56,691 nucleotides of DNA from Prevotella sp. (GTDB lineage: Bacteria; Bacteroidota; Bacteroidia; Bacteroidales; Bacteroidaceae), in the NCBI GenBank assembly GCA_017483185.1, contig JAFULM010000007.1:1-56691 (forward strand), written 5' to 3'. A model generated the notes under the pieces. It had not been told where the DNA came from. It was given only the letters and a program-made list of their open reading frames with translations, and searched no databases. A program made the position numbers and the translations under genes. Within the stretch, counting starts at the first letter, position 1; every line of letters begins with the position of its first letter. Below, in pieces: positions 1-7,891 of this stretch.

Positions 1-457
1 CGTTGCGATGCAATAAGGGCCCCGTTGCTCGACCAAACCCTCTTTTTGGTCCAAAAACAACCATCAAAAACTCGTGAACTTTTGTAAAATTTGAAAGCCG
101 TAAGGGCCTTAAAGCCCCTCTCTGCCTCCCAAGCTCCCCCTTTGGGGGAGTCAGAGGGGGCTGTATTCGGGAGCTTTAAGGCCCTTATTGCCCATAGGAA
201 TGCAAATCTTTGAGCGTTTTCCCGAGCACGATTTTGTAAATAATTTTAAAAGATCTGGCGGAGCCTCACATCACCCACAAGTAGGATCGCGACCCGTCGC
301 GACCGCCTCGTTGGCACATAATCAATCACCTGACGGAACGTGCATATAAGCCAACCGAACGCGTTGTATCAGTTGGCAAGGAGGCGGTCGCGACGGGTCG
401 CGACCCTACTTGTGGGTGAGACATACGACAAAAAATGTATGCAGAGAGTAGCTCAAC
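1..457. repeat. Gene-free 457 bases: inverted copy of a long repeat, then a large palindrome
   Basis: I see no gene here. Bases 1-240 are an inverted, roughly 85-90% identical copy (by eye) of 23541-23785. Shared blocks include the AAGGGCCCCGTTGCTCGA stretch, the GGTCCAAAAACAACCATCAA stretch and the AGCTCCCCCTTTGGGGGAGT palindrome. A separate large palindrome fills 271-419. The sequence around 436-454 (TGCAGAGAGTAGCT) recurs at 34093-34106. The triple-enzyme gene on the minus strand ends at 458, so this region is its 3' flank. Confidence 0.8.
271..419. repeat. Large inverted repeat, 39-base arms
   Basis: The arms are 271-309 and 381-419, one mismatch apart, with about 71 bases between them. 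Each arm contains the GC-rich core TCGCGACCCGTCGCGACC, which is itself partly palindromic, and begins or ends with the TCACCCACAAGTAGG block. Similarity between the arms extends a few bases further inward, to about 316. It lies just downstream of the triple-enzyme gene and could end its transcript, but there is no T-run, so a mobile palindromic element is equally possible. Confidence 0.8.
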
Positions 458-3400
458 TCAAGGATGGGACTTCGGCAATGAATTATTATTCAGCTTCGGA
501 AGGGCCGGGTCGCTGAAGTCGATGGGAAGGAAGAGGTATGTCGCGTTATACACCGCATCGTTGCAGTTGCGCGTCTGACGGCTCTTGTCCTTGGGCACGG
601 GCGTGGCGAAATCCTGCGGGAATGGTTTGTGACCGACGTATGATTTTGCTTTTGCCTTCGCCGTCCTTATGGCATAGTCAGTATTGTTAGTCACCGGCTG
701 CCATACGTCGGCCAGCGCCCAATAGGACCCGTCGGACTTCCTGACCACGCTCGTGATCTGCGAACCGAAGGAGTGTTGCCACGGGTCACTGACGTGTGGA
801 TCACCCAGAGTCTCATACGCTCCGTGCGGATCGGTGAACCGATGGACCTGCGACGGATTGGGGATATAGCCCATCGTGCCGGAAGTGAACATATAGTGGA
901 CACCATCCTTGACGAAATGTGCCGGGGCCTCGCGGGTCAGCGGAGGCAGAAGGCCCGTGAAATGGCGGCTGTATTCATCCGTCACGTCGAGAAAATCGTC
1001 CGTCAGCGTGGCGCATATCATTTCGTAATGAGGACGCTCAAACCACACATAGCCCTTGCCCGTCTGCGGGTCGCACCACATGTCGAAGTCGCCGACACCG
1101 AAGCCCTGCGGCTTGATGGCACGGACAAAGCGATAGGGTCCCATGAAGTCGTCGGCCTCCATGACAACGAAATAGCCGTCGGTGTCCTGACTTTTCAGCC
1201 ATAGGGCAAACTTGCCGCTCTTCGGCGACTGAAGTATGTGGGGACGTTCCAGTTTCTGGGAATAGTGGATATAGGAAGTGACGTCGGTGGTGTCGGGAGT
1301 CATTATCAGTCCGCGGTCGTCCCAATGCTCAAAATCCCTTGAGGTGTAGCATCTCACACCATACGTCGAGACATTCGACCCGGGGATGGTCTTCTCCTTG
1401 TTCTCGCCGTACCAGTAGTAGAGGCTGTCCCTCCTCACAATCTGAAAGGCGTGGGCCTGTATCGGCTTGCCGTCGCTGTCGAGCATGGGGTCGTGAACCA
1501 CGACCATCTTCGACGGCTCTCCCCGCTCCACGACTGCCTTGTTCATCCGGAACACCGAAATCTTCTCGCAGCCGTCGACGACCAGCGCCGTGTCGGCGCT
1601 CTCAATCCGGAGGTCCTTCAGATTGCATTGCGCCACGTCTCTCAGACGTCCTATCGTCTTGCACGCGAAGCGCGAGTCACCCACAAAGAAGTCCTTCAGT
1701 TTGCTCTCGCTCAGTGCGACGACGTCAAAGAGGGCCCTCTCCGACTCTATGTCCACATTATTAATATATATAGACCTTATGGCGGGCGTGTTCTCCTTTG
1801 TCAGCGATGCCGCCACGACGCTGTCCGTCATGTCCGGATGACGCGCCGCCAGCTTGCCCATCCACCTGCTGTCCCCGGGCATTTCGACACATATCGCCGA
1901 GTGCTTTATGTTGCGTCCCTTGATGTTGTCCACCCATATCCGCTCCTGAAGACCGCCCCGCGTCCGACGGCTCTTGAAGCGTATGGCGCGGTCCGTGCCG
2001 TCGAAGGTGCAGTCGGTGCAATAGACATTACGTATGCCGCCGGCCGTCTCCGTGCCGGTCACGAAACCCGCCGCACCGCGCAGTGCCACGCTGTTGCGCA
2101 CCACGACATTCTCCGTAGGCCGGTTGACGCGCAGCCCGTCCCAGCCACGGCCCGACTTCAGCGTGTAGCAGTCGTCCTGACAGTCGAGCGTGCAGTATTC
2201 TATCAGCACGTTGCGCGACGACTCGATGTCGATGCCGTCGGTCCGGCCGTGGCCGTAGCTGTAGACGCTGACGTCGCGGATGATCACCGAGTCACAGTAG
2301 ATGGGGTTGATGTTCCAGTAGAGACTCCGGTCGAACGTGACCCCCTCTAACAGCACGTTGGAACAGTCAATGGCGCAAAACGACTTCGGAAGAAGCACTG
2401 CCCCACCCCGGTTCTTCTTCTTCCCGTCGAAGACACGGTTTTCCACAGGCTCGTCTTTTTTTACCGCCGCCTCGGCGTTGGCCTGTCCCGGAACGTTGGT
2501 CTGATAGAGTTCGCAGCCGGTGTCAGGACCGACGATGTGGCCCTTGCCCGTCAGCGCGATGTTTCTCTCGCCCCGCGCGTAGATGAAGGCACCCGTAGAG
2601 TAGACCTCCGTCCCCTCGTCTCTTGTGAAGACAGCGGGCCGGTAGTCCTTTATCATGCCGGAGAAGTGGAGATTGCAGCCCTCCTCCAGATGGAGGTTGA
2701 CACCGCTCTTCAGCGTTATCCGCGCCACGCTCCAGTCACCCGCGGACACGACCACCCATCCGCCGCCGTCATCTGCCGTCCGGTCGATGGCACGCTGGAC
2801 GAGCGTCGTGTTGCGCTTTGTGGCGTTCGCCCTGAGCCCTTCCACTCTCGTCCGACGTTCCTTGAACACGTTCCGTTTAAGTTGGGCCATCGGAAACGGC
2901 GCCTTTATCGGGTCAATCACGTCCTTTCCCTTGGCTATGACGAACACGCTTTCGTATGGCCGGAGCCTGAGCTTGCCGTCCTCCGGTTTCCGGCGCTCTC
3001 CGGTCAGGGGATTCCACAGTTCCATCCCGCGCACCTCACCGCGCAGTTCCAACGGATTTTCCGTGTCGTGGTTGCTATGATTATAGACAAAGTATATGTC
3101 CGCATCGTCTGTCTTCCGGTGACAGAAGTACGTCTTGTCGTCAGCCTCGTCGCGGCTCTCTATCCTCATGTCGGGCTTCAGGCCGGCCGCGGCCAGTGCC
3201 GCACCGACATCCTCGCCCTTGTCACATCTCACGACGAGCAGCCCCAGCGACTTCATCTCCGCGAACAGAGCCTCTGCCTCCGGCGTTATCCACGTCCGGT
3301 CCTGAACGACCAGCACCTTATAGTCCGGCGCATACGTGCTGTTCCGGTTCTCCTTCCACGCCTTCAGACTCCTCATCGTGCAGACATCAAAGCAATATCC

Positions 3401-5365
3401 CTCCGGCATGACCGGCAACTTATAGGCCATCGTCTTCAGCGGAGCGTCCTGACCTACGTAGACCAGCAGGTCGACGACGGGCCGTCCCGTCTGCAACAGT
3501 TGCGTGCAGCGGGCCTGATACTCCCAGAAATGTTCCCTGCTCCACGGCCATGCGGAGTTGTGACGGTGGAAGATATAAGGGTGCTGGCTGCGGGAATCAT
3601 CATATTTCCGGTCCATCCAGGGCTGATAGGACGATGCGCAGACGACAAACTCGTTGATGCCACGGCAGTAAGCCAGATTGGCTATGCGCAGCAGTTTGTG
3701 CCATCCGGCCGTGGCCTCAGCCTCGTCCGTGGTCTCCTTCGTGAAATAAGGGGAGTCGGTGAACGCCTCTCCCGACGCAATCTTCTTGCCGTAAAGGTGG
3801 GCGGCCGACGCGGCATCAAGGCAGTCGTAATTGCCGTTGGTCTGATATGCCCAGAACTCGCCCTGCGGTTTGTCCACCATTCCGCGCGACGCGATGTTGT
3901 CGTTAACGCAACCGAGCATGGCCTGCGACGTCAGCGTCAGCCCGTCCTCATGACACAGCCGCGCCATCGTTCCGTAGTACTGCTCGCTGATCAGCTCTTC
4001 TATCGTCCGTCTGTAGTCGGCAAGAAACGCCTCTGTTTTTTCCCGGCTCTCCACAATCACGCCGCCCAGCGCAGGAATCCACGGCGCGAGGTCATAGCCG
4101 CGGAGACGCCTGAAGTGGTCCGGCATCCGCTCCGTCCAGTTGGCTACGCCGGCCTCATGGGAGTCCATGCACACGCCCTGCGGCTTGCAGCCGATTGCGG
4201 TCAGCGTGTCTATAACAGGTTTGATGTAGCTGCGGTAGTGATGTTCGGCCGCCGCAGCGCTAAGGACGTCGCTTTCCAGCCATGTCTTGGCCGTCCGCAG
4301 CTCCCCGTTCCACACGATGTTGCGGCGTCCGTGCTTTGCGTGGCCGCCGGTCGGGGCGTAGCCGATACGGTATGTCGCCCCGCCGGAGCCCGTCTTGTGC
4401 TTGCCCCGAGGCGACAACGTGGCCGTGACCTCGCTCCGCAGTCCGCTCTTTTGCTCCCAGTTGTCGAGCATGTCGTAGTCCATCAGCCTGACGTTCTCCA
4501 CCTCCAGTTTGGTGTACTTGCTTTTCGGACCGAGCCAGTCGTGTATGTTGAGCCTGAAGAAGCGCGCCTTCACGGGCTTGAAGTTCAGCGTCCGCTGGCG
4601 GCTCTTGTGGCCGATAATGTCCTCAACACCGCGTACCTCGGTCACAGTCCTCCACGTCACACCGTCGTCACTGCACTCCAGTTCGCCTATGGGCGGCATC
4701 AGCACATATCCCGCACCGAAATGATGCTCCTGCGGTTTGCCCGGCACGTTCATGGAACCATACGATCCTTTTCCCCGCGGCGTCAGCATGAGACTCAGCG
4801 AGCGGACTTCATGCGCCTTTCCGCCGTCAAAGACTATCGTCGCCGGCTCGTTGTCCTTCAGCGTCAGACGACTCCGCTGTATGCAGGTGTCCAGCCCTTG
4901 CGGAAGCGTCAGGCGGGTGATTTCACGGAAACCTTTCGGCACGCGGTCGCCGTCACGCAGCACGACAATCTCCTTCATGCTCATCTCCGGTGTCACCCAC
5001 GGGCCGCCAGTCACGTAGCCGTTGCTGGCGGCAATCTCAAACGACAGTCCCAGCTCCTTTGCCCTGAGCGCGGCATATTTCAGCATGTCCCACCACGGTT
5101 GCGAGAGTGCGGGGAACGCCCCCTGCTCCGTGCCGTGGGTCTGGTCGTAATAGACCACGCCGCCAATGCCCGCCGCCTTAAAGGCCGCGAGGTCGGCGTC
5201 AATGCCCTCGCGCGTGGTCACGGTCTCACCGTGAAACCACCACAGTTTTGTGCGTGCCTCCTGCTGCGGCGTGAGAAATGTCTGCCACAGTCTGTCCGAA
5301 GCCACCGCCACATCCGCAAGAACTGCGACGGTCATGAGCAATAAGAGTTTTTTGAAACGTATCAT
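458..5365 (-). CDS. Three-module secreted pectin enzyme: GH106 + GH28 + GH43-like
   Basis: This 1635-residue protein has an N-terminal signal peptide (about 1-22). Residues 25-815 resemble GH106 alpha-L-rhamnosidases: the opening LWWFHGE...TREGIDADL, GGPWVTPEMSMKE near 120-132, the DSHE at 401-404 followed by NWT, and SGEAFT at 531-536. Residues 840-1265 resemble a GH28 right-handed beta-helix polygalacturonase, with the catalytic set TDGIDI (D1043), QDDC (D1064, D1065) and RFK near 1129. Residues 1285-1600 resemble a GH43 five-blade propeller, with DGKPIQAHA, YYWYGEN, and REAPAHF (E1479 as likely acid). The C-terminus has no type IX tail, so a periplasmic site is inferred. It is the last gene of the pectin operon, and a hairpin separates it from the GH2 gene upstream. 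The family calls are strong for GH106 and GH28 and somewhat weaker for GH43. The combined activity (removing rhamnose, galacturonate and a neutral side-chain sugar) is inferred. Confidence 0.88.
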   Translation of the reverse strand: MIRFKKLLLLMTVAVLADVAVASDRLWQTFLTPQQEARTKLWWFHGETVTTREGIDADLAAFKAAGIGGVVYYDQTHGTEQGAFPALSQPWWDMLKYAALRAKELGLSFEIAASNGYVTGGPWVTPEMSMKEIVVLRDGDRVPKGFREITRLTLPQGLDTCIQRSRLTLKDNEPATIVFDGGKAHEVRSLSLMLTPRGKGSYGSMNVPGKPQEHHFGAGYVLMPPIGELECSDDGVTWRTVTEVRGVEDIIGHKSRQRTLNFKPVKARFFRLNIHDWLGPKSKYTKLEVENVRLMDYDMLDNWEQKSGLRSEVTATLSPRGKHKTGSGGATYRIGYAPTGGHAKHGRRNIVWNGELRTAKTWLESDVLSAAAAEHHYRSYIKPVIDTLTAIGCKPQGVCMDSHEAGVANWTERMPDHFRRLRGYDLAPWIPALGGVIVESREKTEAFLADYRRTIEELISEQYYGTMARLCHEDGLTLTSQAMLGCVNDNIASRGMVDKPQGEFWAYQTNGNYDCLDAASAAHLYGKKIASGEAFTDSPYFTKETTDEAEATAGWHKLLRIANLAYCRGINEFVVCASSYQPWMDRKYDDSRSQHPYIFHRHNSAWPWSREHFWEYQARCTQLLQTGRPVVDLLVYVGQDAPLKTMAYKLPVMPEGYCFDVCTMRSLKAWKENRNSTYAPDYKVLVVQDRTWITPEAEALFAEMKSLGLLVVRCDKGEDVGAALAAAGLKPDMRIESRDEADDKTYFCHRKTDDADIYFVYNHSNHDTENPLELRGEVRGMELWNPLTGERRKPEDGKLRLRPYESVFVIAKGKDVIDPIKAPFPMAQLKRNVFKERRTRVEGLRANATKRNTTLVQRAIDRTADDGGGWVVVSAGDWSVARITLKSGVNLHLEEGCNLHFSGMIKDYRPAVFTRDEGTEVYSTGAFIYARGERNIALTGKGHIVGPDTGCELYQTNVPGQANAEAAVKKDEPVENRVFDGKKKNRGGAVLLPKSFCAIDCSNVLLEGVTFDRSLYWNINPIYCDSVIIRDVSVYSYGHGRTDGIDIESSRNVLIEYCTLDCQDDCYTLKSGRGWDGLRVNRPTENVVVRNSVALRGAAGFVTGTETAGGIRNVYCTDCTFDGTDRAIRFKSRRTRGGLQERIWVDNIKGRNIKHSAICVEMPGDSRWMGKLAARHPDMTDSVVAASLTKENTPAIRSIYINNVDIESERALFDVVALSESKLKDFFVGDSRFACKTIGRLRDVAQCNLKDLRIESADTALVVDGCEKISVFRMNKAVVERGEPSKMVVVHDPMLDSDGKPIQAHAFQIVRRDSLYYWYGENKEKTIPGSNVSTYGVRCYTSRDFEHWDDRGLIMTPDTTDVTSYIHYSQKLERPHILQSPKSGKFALWLKSQDTDGYFVVMEADDFMGPYRFVRAIKPQGFGVGDFDMWCDPQTGKGYVWFERPHYEMICATLTDDFLDVTDEYSRHFTGLLPPLTREAPAHFVKDGVHYMFTSGTMGYIPNPSQVHRFTDPHGAYETLGDPHVSDPWQHSFGSQITSVVRKSDGSYWALADVWQPVTNNTDYAIRTAKAKAKSYVGHKPFPQDFATPVPKDKSRQTRNCNDAVYNATYLFLPIDFSDPALPKLNNNSLPKSHP

Positions 5366-5400
5366 TCCGTATTATGTATTTGTTATCGTTCTGATAAAAA

Positions 5401-5455
5401 CATGCCGGGAATGAATGTACATGTCTCTTCGATATGCACATTCATTCCCGGCATG
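5401..5455 (-). terminator. Intrinsic terminator or attenuator between GH2 and triple-enzyme genes
   Basis: Perfect 18-base arms lie at 5401-5418 and 5438-5455 (core CATGCCGGGAATGAATGT). Read on the minus strand, the hairpin follows the GH2 stop codon by six bases and is followed by TTTTTATC, which fits an intrinsic terminator. The next gene on the same strand starts only 36 bases further, so this may lower transcription of the triple enzyme rather than end the operon. Confidence 0.75.
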
Positions 5456-5460
5456 CTCTT

Positions 5461-7884
5461 TTATATATTCACTTTCTTCACGACCGGCTTCATTCCGGTG
5501 CATGACGCTTTTAGTGTCACCGTGCCGCCCGCGGACTTCGGCCGGAGGATGACAAGCGCACCGCCGCGGTATAGCGTCGTCGACGGCATATCGAGACGTC
5601 TGTCCGTGAAATGGTCGCCGTTGTCAAGGGCCAGCAGTGCGGCGTTTTCTCCAACTTCGACCTTCACTTCGCCTTCATAGTTGTCCACAGGAAGACCCTT
5701 GCTGTCCACAGCCTGCAGACGCACATATATCAGATCCGCCGGTCGGCCTCCTGGCATCGGATTGTCCTCGACGGTCATCTTCAGACGCACCGCCTTGCCC
5801 GGCGAGCGCAGTTCGTGGCGGGCGACCTCACGGCCGTTGTTTCTTGCCACGGCAGTCACGCGGCCCGGTTGCCATGAGATGGCTCTCCACAGCAGCTTAT
5901 TGGCGACCTTGTCATTGCTGCGGTTGTTCCTTTTCACTCCGAGCGACCGGCCGTTCTGCAACAGTTCCACCTCGTCGCAGTTGGTGGAGACCTCCAGCGT
6001 AATGCTGTCTCCGGCGGCGGGCTTCCAGTAGAAATGGCTCATCTCGGCACGTCCGGAGAGAATGTCATTCCATATAATGCTCTTCTGCTCACCGTCCAGC
6101 ACGCCGATATGCACCTGCGGCTCGTCCTCCTTGAAGCATGAGCGCAGCAGATAGGCACGCGGATAGGGCTTCAACGTATGGTCGAAGAACGAATAGTTCC
6201 ATCCCTTTTTCGGCCAACCGTCGGACTCTCCCCAATATTCAATCGCACCCCAGTAGCACAATCCCACCGTCGACTTGCGGTCCATGCGCAGGAACGGCGT
6301 CACGAGATCGTTGACGGAAGCCTCGCTCTGGAAGATTATCAGGTCAGGGTCGCACTCCTTGTAGCGCGGATAGTCGGCATACTCGTAGTTGTATGACGCT
6401 ATCTCCGTTATGCGTGAAAGTTCCGGCGGCAGGATGTTCTCCTTCTCACGGAAGCCTTTGTCGGCCCGGCGTATGCCGTTGGCGCGCGCCGGATACATGG
6501 CCGCTGTCGACGGACGGGTGGCGTCGTAGCGCTTCAGGAGTACGTCCATCATGCGGAACATCGTCACGCCCCAGTCGCCTGTCATATATCCGGAGGCATT
6601 TTCGCGGTGCTGCATCTCGTTGCCCAGACTCCACATTATCACGCACGGATGGTTGCGGTCGCGCTTGATCCACTCCTGCATCAGCGGCACCCAACAGCTC
6701 AGGAAGTCTGTCCGTCCGCCCCAGCAGTTGCCGTCGGTGCTCCATTTGTCCACGAACTCGTCGACAACGAGTATTCCCATCTCGTCGCAAAGATCATAGA
6801 AACACTCCGGATAGGGATTATGGGAACAGCGCACGGCATTGAACCCGAATGCCTTCAGCTGGCGCAACTGGCGGGCAATGGCCGTCCGATAGGCCGCAAC
6901 GCCGACGCCGCCGAAATCGACATGGTTGGCAATGCCCTGCAGGAAGACCTTCCGGCCGTTGAGCCGGAAGCCAAAATCTGCGCCGTATTCGATGGTACGA
7001 AAACCGAAACGCTCTGTCTGACGGTCACGGGCGATGCCGTCGCAATAGGTCGTCACCTCCACATTATATAAATAAGGTGTCTCGCAGGACCACATGTTTG
7101 GATTGGCGACGTCAATCAGCGGCAGCTTCACCTCAACCAGTTCGAGGCGTGACGCCGCCGGACAGGCGAAGCGCCCGCTGCCGGCCACGACGTTGCCCGC
7201 TGCGTCAAGGATGCGCGCCTCGGTCTCTAACCGGCCTTTAGAAAGCGTGCTGCCGGCATATTCCGCCTGCACCGCGACCTGCCAGACACCACTGTCACCC
7301 TGTTTCGGAGCGGCCGTGACATAGATTCCATGACGTGCGAGCGCCACGGTGTCGGTCAGAATCAGGCGTACGTCGCGGTTGATACCACCGCCGGTGTACC
7401 ATCTGCTGCCACCGTCCGTTCCCGTGTTGGTATATACTGTCACGACGTTCTCACGGCCATAGTCCAACAGTCCGGATATGTCGCAGTCGAAACCGCAGTA
7501 GCCGTATTCCGTTCCGCCGATGTGACGGCCGTTGAGATAGACATCACCATAATACATCAGACCCTCAAAATCGAGCATCACACGGCGGCCCTTCCATGAT
7601 TGCTCCGCCGTGAAAGTCTTGCGGAACCATGCCGCCGCCTGCTTTTTGAAGGCACGGGCACGGTTGGCGCCTTTTTCCCAAGGCAGATTGAGCTGGAAAT
7701 CGTAAGGCAGGTCTATCGGCCGCCACGTCTCTCCCGGCGCAGGAACAGGCTCTTGGGTATTAGCGGTCAGGCAGAACTGCCAGCCGCGGTTGAAGTCTAT
7801 CACTTCGCGTTCCTTGGCGAAGGACAACATGGAAACTATGCACAGCAGCAGTGAGCATATTATTCTTATCTTATTCACAGTCAT
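5461..7884 (-). CDS. GH2 beta-galactosidase-like glycoside hydrolase
   Basis: This 807-residue secreted protein (signal peptide about 1-23) has the usual GH2 order. A sugar-binding jelly roll runs to about 180 (WYTGGGINRDV is typical). An immunoglobulin-like domain runs from about 185 to 300, and the TIM barrel begins near 305. Visible catalytic features are SHNPYP at 354-359, the acid/base glutamate E423 in SLGNE, and the nucleophile E521 in FQSEAS. C-terminal beta domains resembling those of other Bacteroidetes GH2 galactosidases follow 590. The gene starts 7 bases after the stop of the PL11 lyase gene, so the two are cotranscribed. The pectic context suggests removal of beta-galactose from rhamnogalacturonan side chains. 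GH2 also includes glucuronidases and arabinosidases, so the substrate is inferred. There is no type IX tail, so it is probably periplasmic. Confidence 0.9.
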   Translation of the reverse strand: MTVNKIRIICSLLLCIVSMLSFAKEREVIDFNRGWQFCLTANTQEPVPAPGETWRPIDLPYDFQLNLPWEKGANRARAFKKQAAAWFRKTFTAEQSWKGRRVMLDFEGLMYYGDVYLNGRHIGGTEYGYCGFDCDISGLLDYGRENVVTVYTNTGTDGGSRWYTGGGINRDVRLILTDTVALARHGIYVTAAPKQGDSGVWQVAVQAEYAGSTLSKGRLETEARILDAAGNVVAGSGRFACPAASRLELVEVKLPLIDVANPNMWSCETPYLYNVEVTTYCDGIARDRQTERFGFRTIEYGADFGFRLNGRKVFLQGIANHVDFGGVGVAAYRTAIARQLRQLKAFGFNAVRCSHNPYPECFYDLCDEMGILVVDEFVDKWSTDGNCWGGRTDFLSCWVPLMQEWIKRDRNHPCVIMWSLGNEMQHRENASGYMTGDWGVTMFRMMDVLLKRYDATRPSTAAMYPARANGIRRADKGFREKENILPPELSRITEIASYNYEYADYPRYKECDPDLIIFQSEASVNDLVTPFLRMDRKSTVGLCYWGAIEYWGESDGWPKKGWNYSFFDHTLKPYPRAYLLRSCFKEDEPQVHIGVLDGEQKSIIWNDILSGRAEMSHFYWKPAAGDSITLEVSTNCDEVELLQNGRSLGVKRNNRSNDKVANKLLWRAISWQPGRVTAVARNNGREVARHELRSPGKAVRLKMTVEDNPMPGGRPADLIYVRLQAVDSKGLPVDNYEGEVKVEVGENAALLALDNGDHFTDRRLDMPSTTLYRGGALVILRPKSAGGTVTLKASCTGMKPVVKKVNI

Positions 7885-7891
7885 ATCGTTG

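Noticed and set aside
2537-5344. 935-residue open frame on the plus strand
   Set aside because: It is antisense to the triple-enzyme gene, with no recognisable domain and an Arg/His/Val-rich composition typical of the complement of GC-rich coding DNA.
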